Position numbers and translations under genes: made by a program | The notes under the pieces: generated by a model | What the model saw: only the letters and a program-made list of their open reading frames with translations | The model's database searches: none | Told to the model about the DNA's origin: nothing | Origin: Acanthaster planci | Lineage: Eukaryota > Echinodermata > Asteroidea > Valvatida > Acanthasteridae | Assembly (NCBI RefSeq): GCF_001949145.1 | Contig: NW_019091372.1 | Span: forward strand, 1,818,615-1,882,614 | Length of the DNA stretch: 64,000 nucleotides | Direction: 5' to 3' | Shown: piece after piece, positions 1 to 14,500 of the stretch | Numbering within the stretch: position 1 is the stretch's first letter | Layout: the number at the start of each line of letters is the position of its first letter

Positions 1-2255
1 CTCAGTCGGGCATAAATTCAGCCCGATCATTCTTTTGAATCAACACCGCTCACTGCTCAAGAGTGCCATTCGCACTGCCTCAACATGATGACAGGGAATT
101 GCCGGAGGATTCTGGATGCTTGCGGAGGGTCCCTAGCAAAAAGGGCCTGGGGTTAGTGTTAATGTTTGTGATATGTACAACGAAAAGGGAAACCATTGGG
201 AAAACTTCATAACTGAGTTCCGGTTACATTTTATATGCATTTGGCCTCGCTTGCTAATCAGTTCTTGTCCTTTTTTTGTTCTTGATATCGCCTCTGTTTG
301 GTTACCCACCTGATGTCGTCCACCTGCTGTTGACTTGCATGGCATGGCTTCCCCTCTCTACTAAAAAATGGTTTTGCCATCGCTCTGGTATTGTATACGT
401 ACATTTGCCCATTGGAATCACCTAAAATGTGTGCTGTGATTTACTCTAACTCACGCATGACTCACTTTGCAATGTGCTTTTTTATATTTGCATTTCATTT
501 TTGCTGATTTTTGTCTTAAAATTGATGAAAACTGCTGCTGCCTTTCTCTAAAAATGTGGAAATTTTGATTCGGTACCAACACTCTGCTTTTTTCCCCAAA
601 TGTTTAAGGGTAATTTTCCTTTTCCAACATGGTTGTACAAACTAATGTTTTCTGTCACAAACTCTGAATTGGTGTGTCGTTCTCCACGCGTTTAACCATT
701 GATTTATTAACTCCCTATTCCGTCAACATTTGACTTCTTTGACTTCTCTCCAACTCGCTGGATTTTGGTTTCTTCCTGCCCCACTTTTTTTTAACCTTGC
801 AATGTCAACAACTGTACCAAAACGTCTGTGTGAAAAACGGAACCCTTACATTCCTTGCCGGTGTTATCTTCAATCTTTGGTCTATGGGGAAATAATTCTC
901 TGATAATATACACCTGTCTACACTTGTTGCTGCTCGACTTATCCTCTCAAAAAATCGGAAACAAAACAACATACACTGGACGGTGTACTGGTGCATGCCT
1001 CCTCAAACTTCACCATTTTCACTGCCTTTTCAATAATCTTCTCTGCTAATATTTCAATCTTGTTATCAATGAATGTGGGTAATACTTGAATGGTCTGCTC
1101 GTTGTACCCTTCTCTCCGGTTGATCGATTGGTCCTATTGTGATCGCTAACGGCCCACCACTTCAATGCTTGATGATAACACACACGCTATCTAAATGTCA
1201 ATACTGACTGACATTGTCTGACATGATGGCTCTTAATAAAATGCTGGACGCTTTTTGTAATTTTCATTGTTAAAATGATCTTCCTCGTTTTAATATTCTG
1301 CCGGATCGGCTTGCAATCCATCGGTATGTCTGCTTTCTGTGACATAAATCTCAATTTAATATCTTTGTTGGTCCCTTGTCACCACCTTGGCTTTGCTTTT
1401 TGTTGCTGTGTGCGTGAACATTGCCACGGTTGACTGGAACTGTTCTTGTCTTTGCTAAACCTTTGACCGACTTGCTGTGCTCGTTAACATTTGAGACTCT
1501 AGATTGCTCGCTACATGCAACTTGTGCAGGCTTTAGGAGTGGAAAGAACTGCCGAATGGCTGTCACACGGCCATATATTGAGCCAAGGTAAACAAGAAAG
1601 AAAGCAAGGAAAAACCAAAACAACAAACAAACATTCTGTACATTATAATGTGCAAATAATGTACATGCATAAGGCTTCCCTTAAAATACACGTACATGTA
1701 CATGTAGTTTGTCTCTGGTCGGACTGATGCTCCGGAATTGATGCGGTGATGCAGCTTTTTTTTTTGGTTTGTTTTTTTTCCCTCGTCCAGGGTTGGATCG
1801 TTCAGACAATTGCAGACACACGTTGTCGAGTCATGGGACTAGACCAGCTTTATTTTGATTATAAGCTGACAATGAACAACTCTGTATCCATGGTCTGCTA
1901 TCATTGTTCAACATCGATCTTGTCGAGATCTATCGCCCTGAATAAAAGATCAAGCTGCCCACAAAAATGTTGTGACAGTGTGGCAATGGAGGGTGCTGTT
2001 GCAGCTGACGTCGAGAAAAAAAATTGACGCGCATGCTTGAAATCGACGCGCGGGCTGATCAGAGGAGAAAGACTTTTTGGGGGGCCTAATGACAAAGATT
2101 TTGTTTTTCAAGCTGTGCGGTATTACAAATGAGAGAAAGGTTGAGATCAAAACAACAGGTAAAAGCCATCTTAACAAATACCAGTACCTACATGCACCGG
2201 TATAATGGGAACCCATCCATCAAGGCCTAAAATACCTGGCATATACATGTATACC

Positions 2256-2433
2256 CAGCAAGAAATGAGACCAAGGGGTACCCCCCCAACATGTCCAATC
2301 CCTATACACATTCCAGACTATTGTTACTTAACACATCCCCCCCCCCCAAGATGTCCGAAAGGAATTCCTCAGATTCCTGCGAGACAATGACCAACACAAA
2401 GCAGGGGGGTTCTCTCCGTCTCATACCTTGCTG
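2256..2433 (+). mobile_element. MITE family A, copy 1
   Basis: About 178 bp. It begins CAGCAAGAAATGAGACC and ends GTCTCATACCTTGCTG, near-perfect inverted ends. It is collinear with 47765-47935 over the full length. It contains long C runs. Confidence 0.7.
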
Positions 2434-3114
2434 CATATGATCCGGCACTGAACAATTTGTTGTTCTTTTGGAATGAAAATTGTGATTAGGTTGCAGCATA
2501 TGGTGGATTAGACCGTCCCTAATAGCGCACAAAGGAATGGGCGCTGGGCCTTCCTAAGGCAAATTTCTCACAGAAAGTGGAAAATAGATAATTTGTCTGT
2601 TTTTGTATCAGAACGCTTCAAACAAAACGAAAAAAGAAATACACATAGGAGCAACACCTAAAGAACAAAGATGAAAATTTAATCAACCGTCCTATGACAA
2701 AAATTGTTCATATGCAAATTCAGCATCAGAGTCAACTGTTTGTCCGTGGTATAATTATACAGTTAATTTCTTTAAGTGTCCACTGCCGATTTTACAAATC
2801 TTCAGGAGCATCAAGTGCAAATTGAAAATGTATGATTCAATCGAAGACTACAGATTTACAATGTAGGATGTACAGGTGCATGTATTCATGTTATGTACCC
2901 GTATAAATGTACCCAACTACCAGTCTACCAATATTTATACAAGGAAATTAAGCTACATGTATAAAGTACTTGAGTGTGTAGCATGTAGAGCGGAAACCAC
3001 TTCTGTTGCTTGCATTGTACATGTAAGATACCGGTGAACATTGTAGAGGTACCGGGCATACCGGTATGTACATATACGTCACCAGAGAAAGAGAAAGTTC
3101 TTCGTTCTTCTTCA

Positions 3115-3366
3115 GGGGCCAAGTTCATTAGAGCTGCTTATGCACAAGATTTGCTTAAGCAGGAAAAGACCTTGCTAAATAAACAATGGTTACCAGCGCA
3201 AACTCTATGTGATTGTCATGCTAACAATAGACGGGTAAATACCATTCCAAAACAATATACATGTACATCACAAGAAGTTTTGGCAGGTAACCTGATTTGT
3301 CTAGCAAGATTTTTCACGCCTAAACAAATTTTTCAATTAAGCAGCGCAATGAAATTGATTGGCCCC
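3115..3366 (+). mobile_element. MITE family B, copy 1
   Basis: About 250 bp with inverted ends GGGGCCAAGTTCATTAGAGC and GAAATTGATTGGCCCC, and the inner motif TTGCTTAAGCAGG. It is related to 50246-50470. Confidence 0.65.
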
Positions 3367-4899
3367 AGGTCATACTTTTTCATAATGTATTGTAAATATC
3401 ATTTTTTGCTGACCTTGGAATTGCCATACATGAAACAGTAGTAGGCAGTTGCTCATGACAAAGTGCTACTGGTTTTGTTAAAGAGCCCCCTCTTGTGTTG
3501 GTTTTAGACCAGTCTGAGATCTACATAGTATAAGTCCCAAGTGCTTTATTTGTTCTGTGTTTCTACTTGAGTTTCTCCGTTGGTTTTTAAAAGATTTTAA
3601 AGTGCCCACAAAAGTCATCAGCAAATCAGAAAAAATTGCAAAGGATTTCTGGTCCATTCAGGGGTCAAAATTTTGGGTAGAATTGACTCCCAACTTCCTC
3701 AAAAAAAGATACAAAACAAAAGGAGAGAACCCTCTTTTTAAAAGTTTGAAGGGAAGTGTAGTAGCCAAACACTAGAGAAAAAGCTTTAAGAGTTCATTGT
3801 TCTTTCAAATGGGATTAAGTGTCTCTCTGGAAATTGCAGTTTTCACAGCTGAGACAACTTGCTTTGTGATGAGCTAAATACTTTGCAAAAGAGCAGGCGC
3901 GGCAGTAGTGGTGGAAGGTGGTTCTCGGTGGTCCGATTCTCTGTGTCCAACGAAGTCATGTTGGATCCACAATGCACCCGTCCTCGGAATTTTGGGAGTG
4001 TTGTCTTGAATTCGCTCTCAGGGAAGTGGAGTCAGTTCCTTAGAAGAAGTGGAGTTGTGATTTCTTGTTCCAATCTGAGAATCAATTCTGTTCAAATTCT
4101 GAGGCAGTCTTGCCCAAGTTGTACTTGCAAGTTAACGTTTGTGCAGGTGAGATCTTCAAGGAAATTGTTTGATGAGAAGTACACATGCACCTTTCGGCGA
4201 GCACTTTGAAGATCTTACAGTATTTGAAGTCAAGTCTTGCGTATTGCATGGAGCAGACTTTCTGGGGATACATGGGGTGGAAGGTCAAGATTGTATTCCA
4301 GTCCATGTAAAGCCTGTCAGTTTTCAGAGATATCAAAGTTCATTGTCAAGCATGTGTGGCTGTTGATTATCCAACCTGGCACTTGTTTCCTCAACAGTAA
4401 ACAGGCACACATCAATTCGGTTTTGTTTGGCGGACAGGCTAGTCCAAAGTACACCTAAACTTGACTTTGAGTAGGCCACCTGTTGTTCTGTGTAATCAAA
4501 TTAACTCGCCTGTTCAGAAATTTTTGAAACCCAATTTGCGGCTATTTGCAAACGGGGCTAATATTTAACCCCACTCGTCCCCTGACATTACTGATAACGT
4601 TGATGTATTGCGATAATCCAATCCTCCAGCACATTAAATGAAACTCTGTTAACCTTCTCTTCACAAGTGCGCACAGTTGCGGAGAGTTTTGTGGCATTTG
4701 TTGTTCATCGCTTGTGTACAGTTTGGAGACCAACATTTGGATAAAATACTGAATAATGCTGACTTACTGGCATCCAGCTGTCTGTGCTTGAAAGCCTTAA
4801 TGCACTACCCTGGGACTTCTCGTTGAGTGGAATGTCTTCTGTAGTTTGCAAAGGAAAGTTGATCATTCTTTGAAGTTTGCAAACTTTTTACGTTGTCCG

Positions 4900-5271
4900 C
4901 TGTTGTAACTTCCAAGGCCATGCTGATGTTTGGAACATTGCCGGTTTTACACCGTGTTACAGGAAAGGCTTTTAAAATCTGTTAGCGAGTAATACCTCTC
5001 TGTTGTTTCCAAGTCTGCTTCATCTTCTGATCGGATGCCTTACCGTACGTGTATGTTTGAAGGTTGAAATCTGGCCAAAGACGGACCAGTCTGTTTGCAG
5101 TGTGGAGAAGGGTTTACACCTGTGACTGATAACATTGGGATGGAACACCAGATGCACCCGTCGTCACACTGAACGACCCGGTTTGAACAGACAGAAACTC
5201 TTCAGTTCAGTGTCCACTTTCTCGACGTACCGTACATTTTCAATCTGCAAGTCGGAGCCAATACCCCCGTC
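4900..5271 (+). other. Upstream region / probable 5' UTR of ORP5/8 gene
   Basis: The sequence leading into ATG 5272 has an in-frame stop at 5170-5172. No TATA box, CRE or clear transcription start was recognised. The extent of the 5' UTR is unknown, and it may be spliced to exons further left. Confidence 0.35.
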
Positions 5272-5524
5272 ATGGCCGCCGAAGACCCCCATGACCTGCC
5301 CCAAAAGCTGCAGTCCTTCTCCCCCTCTTGGGGGCGGAGACTGCGAAGCGCCTCTTCCCCGGCCTCCCCTGAGGGTGCGACTGCCCGCTCCTCGTTCGCC
5401 GAGGCCGTCTGGCCCGCCGACGTCAAGCCCAAGAGCCTCCTGCCGATCAACAGGTCGCCGGTCTTGACCAGGAAGAAACGTAGCATCTCCTCGCCCCCTG
5501 TGCCAGTGGACCCGGATCAGACAA
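5272..5524 (+). CDS. OSBPL8: ORP5/8 exon 1 (residues 1-84), start codon
   Basis: It starts [13 protein letters not shown] and continues as a Ser/Pro/Arg-rich, probably disordered tail. The donor is ACAA|GTGTGT in phase 1, the only nearby GT that keeps frame with the next exon. Vertebrate N-termini are poorly conserved here, so the support is the open frame, the Kozak context (GTCATGG) and the phase match. Confidence 0.75.
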
Positions 5525-8500
5525 GTGTGTCCCTGAACGCAAAATGTCAGTGCATTTAATGACAAATTGTGTTCCTCAGAAAAATACTCAAGGGAGGGAA
5601 AGCAATTCCATCCATTTATAACAAAAATGAGAACTTTTGTACTTTATTAATCTTAGAATTAGCGCAATTCAGTTTTTAGGTGTAAAACATTTTGTTGTAC
5701 ATGTACATTCCTTTGAGAGAAATACGCTGTCTAGCCGTGTAGCAACTGTCTAAATGTAATGTAACGCACATGTACATGTTATGTACATGTCCATGTACAG
5801 TACACGTTATGCACCTGTCCACATATCTTATTTCGCATACAGTACAAGCACAGAACATGTAGACAGTAAATAGTACACAGTTCAGTGCATCGTCAAGCAC
5901 ACACGCCTCAAACATTAGCTTTTTTGGCAACTTGACAGTCAGTTCCGGCGTGAATCCATACAAGTGCTGTACGTATGTCAATTTATCATCAACAGTTCTT
6001 CACCGTCTACATATTTTTCCTCAGACAAATATAAATAAGTTGGAAGGCTCCTAAGTGAAAACTGAAGCCATTCACAGAGCTAAAAAAGGGATGCCTGTTT
6101 ATATTTCTGTTTGACCTAGGAATCCTCTCTCATTAGCTCCCAAGTCTGGGAAGCCTGTCAGAGCAAATAAAAGAGAAGTCTGAGGTTTTATTTGGAGCTA
6201 TCTGTTTCACCAGGGAGAGTCTTCACTTGTTTTTCCCTTTCTGCAGCAATGAATTTGGCACCCATCCAAGAATCGACTGACAAAGAGGCCACCGAGATGC
6301 AGTACAGCAACGACTCGTCCCCAAACTACAGCCCCGTCCCAGGTCTGTACCAGTTTCTCTAGTTTGACACTAACCATCCTACACGTAGCTTCTCCGAAGC
6401 TCTCCTGCATCAGTGCCAGCGAGAATAACTCCTACCGTCTCACGTTAACAGTTCCCTGGGTTCTGTAGCTATACCTAGCAGTCGCAAATCCTCCGATTTC
6501 AATATGATTTTTACATACACCCTAGGGGGTTAGGGTTCTTGATTACATGCCCTTTTCTTTGTAACGCCAAAATTGGGAGGTAAATGCACAGTTGCATGCA
6601 TGTGCACCGGTACACCAGATCAAATGTGAGGATGTGAGGTTTCTTTACATCATACATACATGTATGTGCCTGTATGTCAGAGATCTCTGAATTATCACAG
6701 TGACTGGAGATGAAGCCTACCCTGGAGACAAGACCGCGTTTTGAGAAAAATGGTTTCCCTCCTGAGGTTGACAGTGGGTCGTGTCTGAATTACCTGGCTG
6801 CAGCTTAAATTGCACACAGCAGTATAGGAAGTAGCCATAGCCATAGACTTGTGTATAATTTGGACATGGCCCTAGATTCTGTGTACCTGTATGTGAAACG
6901 GCTGAAATACTAGCAAATAGACTTTAAAAAAAAAAAAATTGCAGTTTTATCGCATTGTCGCGACTACTGGACACAGGTGTTTGAGGCTACCAAATCAAAC
7001 TGGAAAAAATGGTCATTGATTTTTTTTTTTTGAAAGTACATTGTGATATTTTTCAGTGGATAATTAACGGTCTTAATCAGAAAGCCTTTTTGCTTTCACG
7101 TTTGATGAATTCCTGGAGATAAGAATCGGCTGCAAAAGCAAAACAGTTGAGCCTCGTCACTGGTATGACCGTACAGCTGTGCCTGGAGGCCTTCTCAAAC
7201 AGACGGGGCGTGGGTGCACAGTAGCCGAGTCAGCTGCTCATTACTAAGGAATTGCTTTCATTTTGTTTCTGAATGTTTGCTGACTGCCTGAATGTATAGT
7301 AATGGACCGGTAGTAGGCAGTGCCGTATTTGAGTCCATCACAAGTCCCTGTAAGTCCATCACAAGTCCATTACAAGTCCTTGTAAGTCCATCACAAGTCC
7401 CTGCAAGTCCATCACAAGTCCCTGCAAGTCCCTGNNNNNNNNNNNNNNNNNNNNNNNNNNNNNNNNNNNNNNNNNNNNNNNNNNNNNNNNNNNNNNNNNN
7501 NNNNNNNNNNNNNNNNNNNNNNNNNNNNNNNNNNNNNNNNNNNNNNNNNNNNNNNNNNCCATCACAAGTCCCTGCAAGTCCCTGTAAGTCCATCACAAGT
7601 CCCTGTAAGTCCCTGTAAGTCCATCACAAGTCCCTGTAAGTCCATCACAAGTCCATCACAAGTCCCTGTAAGTCCATCACAAGTCCATCACAAGTCCCTG
7701 TAAGTCCATCACAAGTCATTCAGTCTTAAGCCAATTCACAAGGCCGTTCACCATGAGCTGGAGCACAAGCATTCTTTGGTCATTGTTCACCCCGTTACTT
7801 ATGACTGACCTTGGGAACGGCCTTGTGACGTGTACACTTGTGGAGGGACTTGTGGAGGGACTTGTGGAGGGACTTGCAATGGACTCAAATGGCTCAACAC
7901 TGCAAGCAGGCCTGCATGTAGATGTAGTTTACCCCTGACTTCCCAGGTAGAGGGTACGCGACATGAGCGTAGTTTTTGTCAGGAAGGTTGAAGAATTCTC
8001 TGCGGGTTGTTGCTGTGCCAAGGTCTTGGGACAGACCTCGTGCAAATGTAGGCTCATCGTGTGTCATACTTGATACTGCCTCAGGATACAATTCACGCAT
8101 GCCTCATACTGAGGGGGGGTGTATACTTTGGGACCCCCCATTTTTTTTCCATTTTATTCTTGCAGAACAGGTAAGTCTCCGCCAAAGAACAAAGGCACAG
8201 CTCTTTTGCGATGACCCTATTTTTTGGAAATTTGGAATTTTTAATTGTGAGAAAATGTGACTTTCTTGCTGATAAAACAGCCTTGCAAATTTGAATCCAC
8301 CATGTGTCATGGGTTCAAACATGCACAGTTTTGCTCATAATTTCTCTCAAAACTCTGCCCTTTTTTGACAATATCAACCCAACAGTTATTGAGCATGGTG
8401 TCACAGTCATCTACCAAGGTGAATTCAAAAGTTAAAATGTACATGTACATGTAGCTGGGTCATTCCATGAGGTTGGGGCACAGTTTGTGACGGTGTCCAT

Positions 8501-11500
8501 TGTTACATGGGTGCCGTAAAAATGAACAGCTATTTCCCTGCCTGTGGATTCCAAATTGACATTGTTATACATCTTGCAAGGCTGAATACAAAGGTGTGTG
8601 TTATTTTTACAGAGTAAATGACCTACTCTACAGGTCAGACAGACAGTAAAAGGTACCCATGTAACAAGGACACCGTCACAAATGGTGCCCCAACCTCATG
8701 GAATGACCCAGCTCTCTCTTCTATTATAGGAACAGGGTCCCCAAATTTACAATCCCCCCTGACTGGAATAGCCTGAGGAAAAGCAGTATTAATGACGTGT
8801 ACTCTGGCTCGTTGATGAATGTTCACAAGCTGTGTGATAAACAGAGATTTTTTTAGTTGTGGCCGAGCGGTGACAGGAATGATGATGGAAGGGGGGGAGG
8901 CACCAGAAGAGGCGGGACTTATTGATTAAACGATGGCTTTCCGTTTTGTAACAGGGCACCACGCAGCCGCTAATCGTGCCCAACACCAGAATTTGATTAC
9001 GGGCTTCACGTTTCTCGACACCTGATAGTTTAACCGGGCGTTCCTCTTTATGGGTGCAGACAAGAAGGAAAGTTCTCTGTATAGATGCTGAATGGCAACC
9101 AAGGTGTTTTTGTTCAATATGGAAATAAGAAATCTTATCTGGAACATGGACAATGCAGAGCCTGTACTTTGGATGCAGCTGAACAGAAAATATGATTTAG
9201 ATGAAAAGACAAGTGTAATGCTGGTTGAGAAAAATAGTTTTTTTTCCCAAAATTTGAGAATAGGACTTGCAGGTTTTAAACAATTCGTAAGGTAACAAAG
9301 ACTGGGAAATGCCAATTGTAATCTAATAGTCAGAAATCAATTTGTTTTAATTATTTTCAAAGCTGGAAAGATCGGACAATTCATGGGAGATACAAGTCTG
9401 TGGGTGCCATATTGGACCAGTAATTAAAGTGATCTGCAGTACATGTACATGTACGCACCATGTACATGTACATGATGTACCAGCATTGTGCATGGTGACA
9501 TTGTTACTCAGGTTGAAATGAGAAACATTCCGGTCTCGTGCCAACATTATACACATACATGTTCATGTATGTAATTTTTTTTCTGTTGGGGAAAGGGAAG
9601 GGTAATGTTTCTAATTTCCCTCATACATGTACATGTATGTTTACAAAAAAAAAGAGGTAATTTGATCAGTATTCAGCAGTGAAACACGGAATACATGTTA
9701 CTGCCGGGGTCAGCTGGCTTTGCCAAAGATCAAGCTCAACGTTTACCTATTTGGGTCCACTTCAAACCCTATTCCAAGGCTCTTGTGTACATTTCTAATC
9801 AATCTGACATTAATTTCAGTCTTGGTCAAAGTACACAGCCAGATTGCAGGTTGTTGTTTTTTTTCAAATATTCTCTCCTGTCCCGATTTGTCTTTCTCTG
9901 TTTTCTTTTTGAGGGGAGGGGTTGTGTAGCGTAGTGTACTAGTACCTGTGCATGGAGATTGTGCATTGAATTGTTTGTTCTCAGCTGTGGTCAAAATGCA
10001 CAGCACATGGGCACGTACAGACACTGAAAACTGATTGTATCTGTGACATGTACAATGTACATGTACAGTACTTGTAGCCATGGTACCAAGTCATACAGCA
10101 AGTGTGTGAAAGAGACACAGGAACTGAACTGTAAATAAAGATATTGTCAGGCTCTTGAAATGCTAGATAATTTGGTTATTTTTGGACAAACTTTAATTAC
10201 AGTAAGTGTCGTGAATATGGAATAGTGAGATTTCAGATGTGTACATGTACTGTACTCGTACAAATCTCAATTGATTAGAGCATTTCAGTCCTCAAACCAA
10301 TCAAGTGATTATTCTGAAAAAAAGTTGTCCAGCAACGTGTAAAGTTTTCTGAAGTTTTTCCAAAGTCTTTCAAAAGCAAATTTATAGAGGAATAAAACCT
10401 GCAGCCTTTATTTGGAACCAAAATGAATCAGACGGCAGAAGCGAAGAAGACAGCAAGAACCAGATGTGGTTTTGAATGAAAAAAAGTACTTGGGTTAAAA
10501 AGTGTTTGATACCCCCTTGACAGAACTTAACGAGTTTATGTTTGATTTTCTTTCCCAAAAAAGCGGCCCGGGGCTGGTTTCTTTCCAGATTTCTTCGAGA
10601 TTACAATTTATTTACGAAGCAACCAAGCACGACACATTAATATGTCAACTCCAGAAATGAAAAAAGAAGCCTTAAACGAGTGTGCTCGTCCTCCGTGGAA
10701 CAAATAAGGAAAATTGTGCTTGGTTTCACGTCATCCAACGTCAAGTGGGTTAAGAAAGAAGGACTCAAAATCAAAATATCAAAATATTGACAGAGTTTGT
10801 TTTTCAAGCAGGGCTTTTTTGTCAAGGGTTTTTGGACGAAGCAAGACAAATTTCTGTTCCCTCTCCATCCCTACCGTTTAATGCTTCTAAGCTGCACCAG
10901 CAGCCTTTATATTTTCACAAAGAGGCTGCTGTGTGTGAACCTGTATCACGGCAGCAGGTACAGCACCCGTTAGAGGACGCTGGGTTATTCAGCAGTTTAC
11001 CTCACAAGTGACTTTGTAAATTTGCTCTCTCACCTGTCTGTGTCATGTTTGCCGTGTGGGAGTTAAAATTAAAAGGCAGCATCCCCGGAGGGAAGGAAAT
11101 TAACCTACAAAGGGACATAACCAAATTGTGAGATGCACTGTACAGTCTTAGCACACACTGGATTCTGGGCCAGGCTGTCTACCTCGTCTCTCGTTTCCGA
11201 AGCAGTTTGGGGCCCATGGGGTAGTGAAAAAGGAGATTTGGGAGCAGTGATGTTCATACTCCATGGCTGACATTTGTTCTTGTACCGCAATCATACATGT
11301 GAAAAATTAATTTTTCATTGGTCGCGAAATGATCAAGTGGTATGCTACAAGCGCGCATGCATAATGTACACGTTGAGCACATAACTGCCAGGCTCTATGA
11401 AGCCATAGTAGTCAAACGTACTGGTACCCATATGGTTGAGTTTTAACATCGACAAGGTTTCAAGCTTTAATTGCATGCCAAGTGCTCGTCCAACAGAGCC

Positions 11501-14500
11501 GAAGCAGACATCATCCCAAGAGCATAATGTGTACAGTGTCCCATTTTTCCAGCACGCATGCCTTCCCTCTTAACGACGTCCCGACTCGCTCGTCTTCGTT
11601 CACAGTACCGGTACGGTAACTTGCATCCCCTGCCGAGAGGAGGAAGCGGAAGTGTACACGTACGTCTCTCCTGAAGTGGGTCTTTGCCCCAAGGGCTGAG
11701 TGCTGTTTGTACAGTGCACATGTCGGCTCAAAAGAGTCGTTGACGGGTTGGCACCCTCAGGAGTCGGGGCAAATGGATTGTACCGGTGCACCGGCGCTTT
11801 CGTGGACGTCACTGAAGGCCCAGCGTGGGATACCTGTACGCAAGCAACAGTCTTTATCTCCCTCTGCCCCCTTTTTGGCCATAAATTTGGGCAGAATTAA
11901 TTAAGGGCGTGTGTTTGATCTGATGGGTGCCGTTACCCATAAGTCCCATTTGAAATTTGGAAACACTACTTATATGTAGTGTATGTATGTGAGTGATGTA
12001 ATGCAAACATGGACACGAACTGGTGGACGCATGTACACTGTCAATCCTGTCCTTGCGTTTTGTTGTTACGGCTTTGTTTTTGCAACGCTGTCATTACATG
12101 CAGTGGTGTGATAATCCATTAGGCTTTTTTAAGCTCTAACCTTCCCCGTGAGGGGTAGGGATAGAGGGACGGGAGAGAAGGCCCAGAACCAAAATGGTGA
12201 AATTGTTGCACAGTTCGATACAAAATGGGAATAAACCATGGCTCTATGCAATGTACATGTATTTGTGTATGTACCGTTCATTCACAATGATTAAACCTCG
12301 TTTTGCTGTAGCCGTCAAAATAACTACTGTGTCAAGAAGCATGCATCTTTGCGTAGGAGGGTTAATGATTAACCCTAACAGTCCTCAGTCCTCCAACAGG
12401 TGAAGGATTGAGGACTGTTAGGGTTAATGATTAACCCTAACAGTCCTCAGTCCTCCAACAGGTGAAGGATTGAGGACTGTTAGGGTTAATGATTAACCCT
12501 AACAGTCCTCAGTCCTCCAACAGGTGAAGGATTGAGGACTGTTAGGGTTAATGATGCACTTTTCATTTTATGCACCCACTTTAATGAAAGGTCCCTCCCA
12601 CTTTTCCCACATGAAGTGTCCAAAACTGTCCAATATTGAGCACTCAGATGCACATGTACATGGATAGGTCTTTGCAAAGACGGTGCCCAAGAATATTGAT
12701 CGTAATTTTTTTTTTTTCTTTCTGTGATCGCTGCATGCACATGCCAAGTCATAAATATGCCAGACTCAATTTACAGGTTTCCATGTAATCCTTCCCGATC
12801 ACCTGCCCAGCTCTGACCTTTTCATGAACCGTCCCGAGGCACACCGTCTTTCTCCTCCCCCCCACTTTGTTCTTCCTGAAGTCCTTGGTTGTTGAATGTC
12901 GGCGCACAAGACAAGCCACTGCAGTGTGCACGCATACAAGTGTATACTTCGGATCAAGTGGTCACTAGCCTGCCCCACTCACTCCACCGACTGCATGCAA
13001 ACTCTCCTCCAGGCAGAGAGTCAGCCACACAGCTTGCAAGCCAGCCAATGGCCGGACAGCCATCCTTGCGCAGAGTTGAGGAAGGAGCACCAAACCTCAG
13101 TAGGACAGGATGTCCGGGCGGCAGCAGTCATTAACTTGCCAAATCCGATCAGATTGAACATTTCCAAGGCCGGCAGCAAGTTGTCAATTTGGACCCAGGC
13201 CGATTGTTGGATTTCAGGAGTGGGAGCGCGGAGGCTCAACTTGGATAGAAGCTGCAACCTTCCATCAACCTGTCCAGATAATGGCGTATCGCCGACCCAG
13301 TCAGCCTCCCCTCTGAAACTGCAAATGTGTCCACAGAGGAGTTTAATTCAGGGCAATCATCTCTTTCTTTTTTTTTTCTGAGACTCCCGGGAGAAACAGG
13401 AATTGCAAAGAAATGGAACACCGGCTGGACTTTTGTCAAAATTTTGCCTTGAGGGAGGAGCGATTGGGATCCAAATGTGACCAGTGGTGTAATGTTGGCC
13501 TCTTTTCTTGATGTTCAGGACTGTATTATTGTTGTGGCTGCATGGTTCTCCATCATTCAGCGGAAGGACACTTGGCAGTTTTTGTTGACCGGACAAACTG
13601 TTCACCTCGTACATGCTTTGCAGATGTGACACCAATCTGCAACTTAGCAAGAGTTGCATGTACTGTAGGGCGTACATGTACATGCACCAGTACATTCGTA
13701 TGTTTGTGAAATGCAGGCTTTATAGTGTAAAACAGTGTGTGGCTGGTACCCATACATGCCCGGTACTTGTACATGCAATACTGTACATGTACATGTGCTG
13801 TGCTCATCTTTTACTGAAGGAGGATTTTAGTTGATTGGAAAACTGGCTGGTTGAATGATTTTGCACTTTTGTCCGGCGGTGGCATCCTACATGCATGTAC
13901 GGTATATAGGACATACATGTACATATAATATACCGGGTATGATCAAATTGATTGACCCGGCAATTTGTAATTTTCAAATGACAGGTAGCTGGTGTGGTAC
14001 ATTCTACTTATTGGCAGCATTAGAGCTGGCGACTAGACCTTGATGAATATGCATATGTTCCCAAACCAAGACACGTGAAGATAATGAGTGATGGTACATG
14101 TAGGGTGCATAAATTTCTTAAACCTTTGATCAAAAATGAGTGGCTTGTCAGCTCTGTGTAAGCTGAACTGATGCACGGAATATCTTTTTCTTCAGGTCCA
14201 ATTTTTTTAATTGCTTTTTCCAAATTGTTAATCAGTGTTTCCATGTGAAAGACTACGGTGTGCGGGTTCCACGGGAGTGAGTACATGCACCTTGTTTTTT
14301 ATTGGCTGTGAATCCCGAGGGGTTTGCACACTGCGTGGTGCGTCTCCCCTCCCACTCACTGGATGATTAAAGGCAGTTTTGGTCGGAGCAGAAAAGCCGG
14401 AGATCTGTGGGTCTCGCACGTCGCTTTTTTTCCATCTTGGTTTCGCCAAAGCCCCCCTGACTCGAACGAGATTACCCGCGTCTTGAGTTACAGGCGCCAC

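Larger units (their letters stand above)
1..4899. other. Non-coding stretch left of the ORP5/8 gene
   Basis: The open frames are short, AT-rich and without recognisable protein. It holds two inverted-repeat elements (2256-2433 and 3115-3366) and scattered ACATGTAC palindromes. I see no gene. Confidence 0.6.

Noticed and set aside
5164-5565. Minus-strand open frames opposite ORP5/8 exon 1
   Set aside because: Shadows of a GC-rich coding exon on the other strand.
7753-7938. Short open frame in the right part of the foldback element
   Set aside because: It consists of repeat units ([12 protein letters not shown]) and lies in a transposon arm.
12896-13381. 161-codon plus-strand open frame
   Set aside because: No splice context, start context or recognisable domain; codon use is not like the real exons, and overlapping frames are open too.
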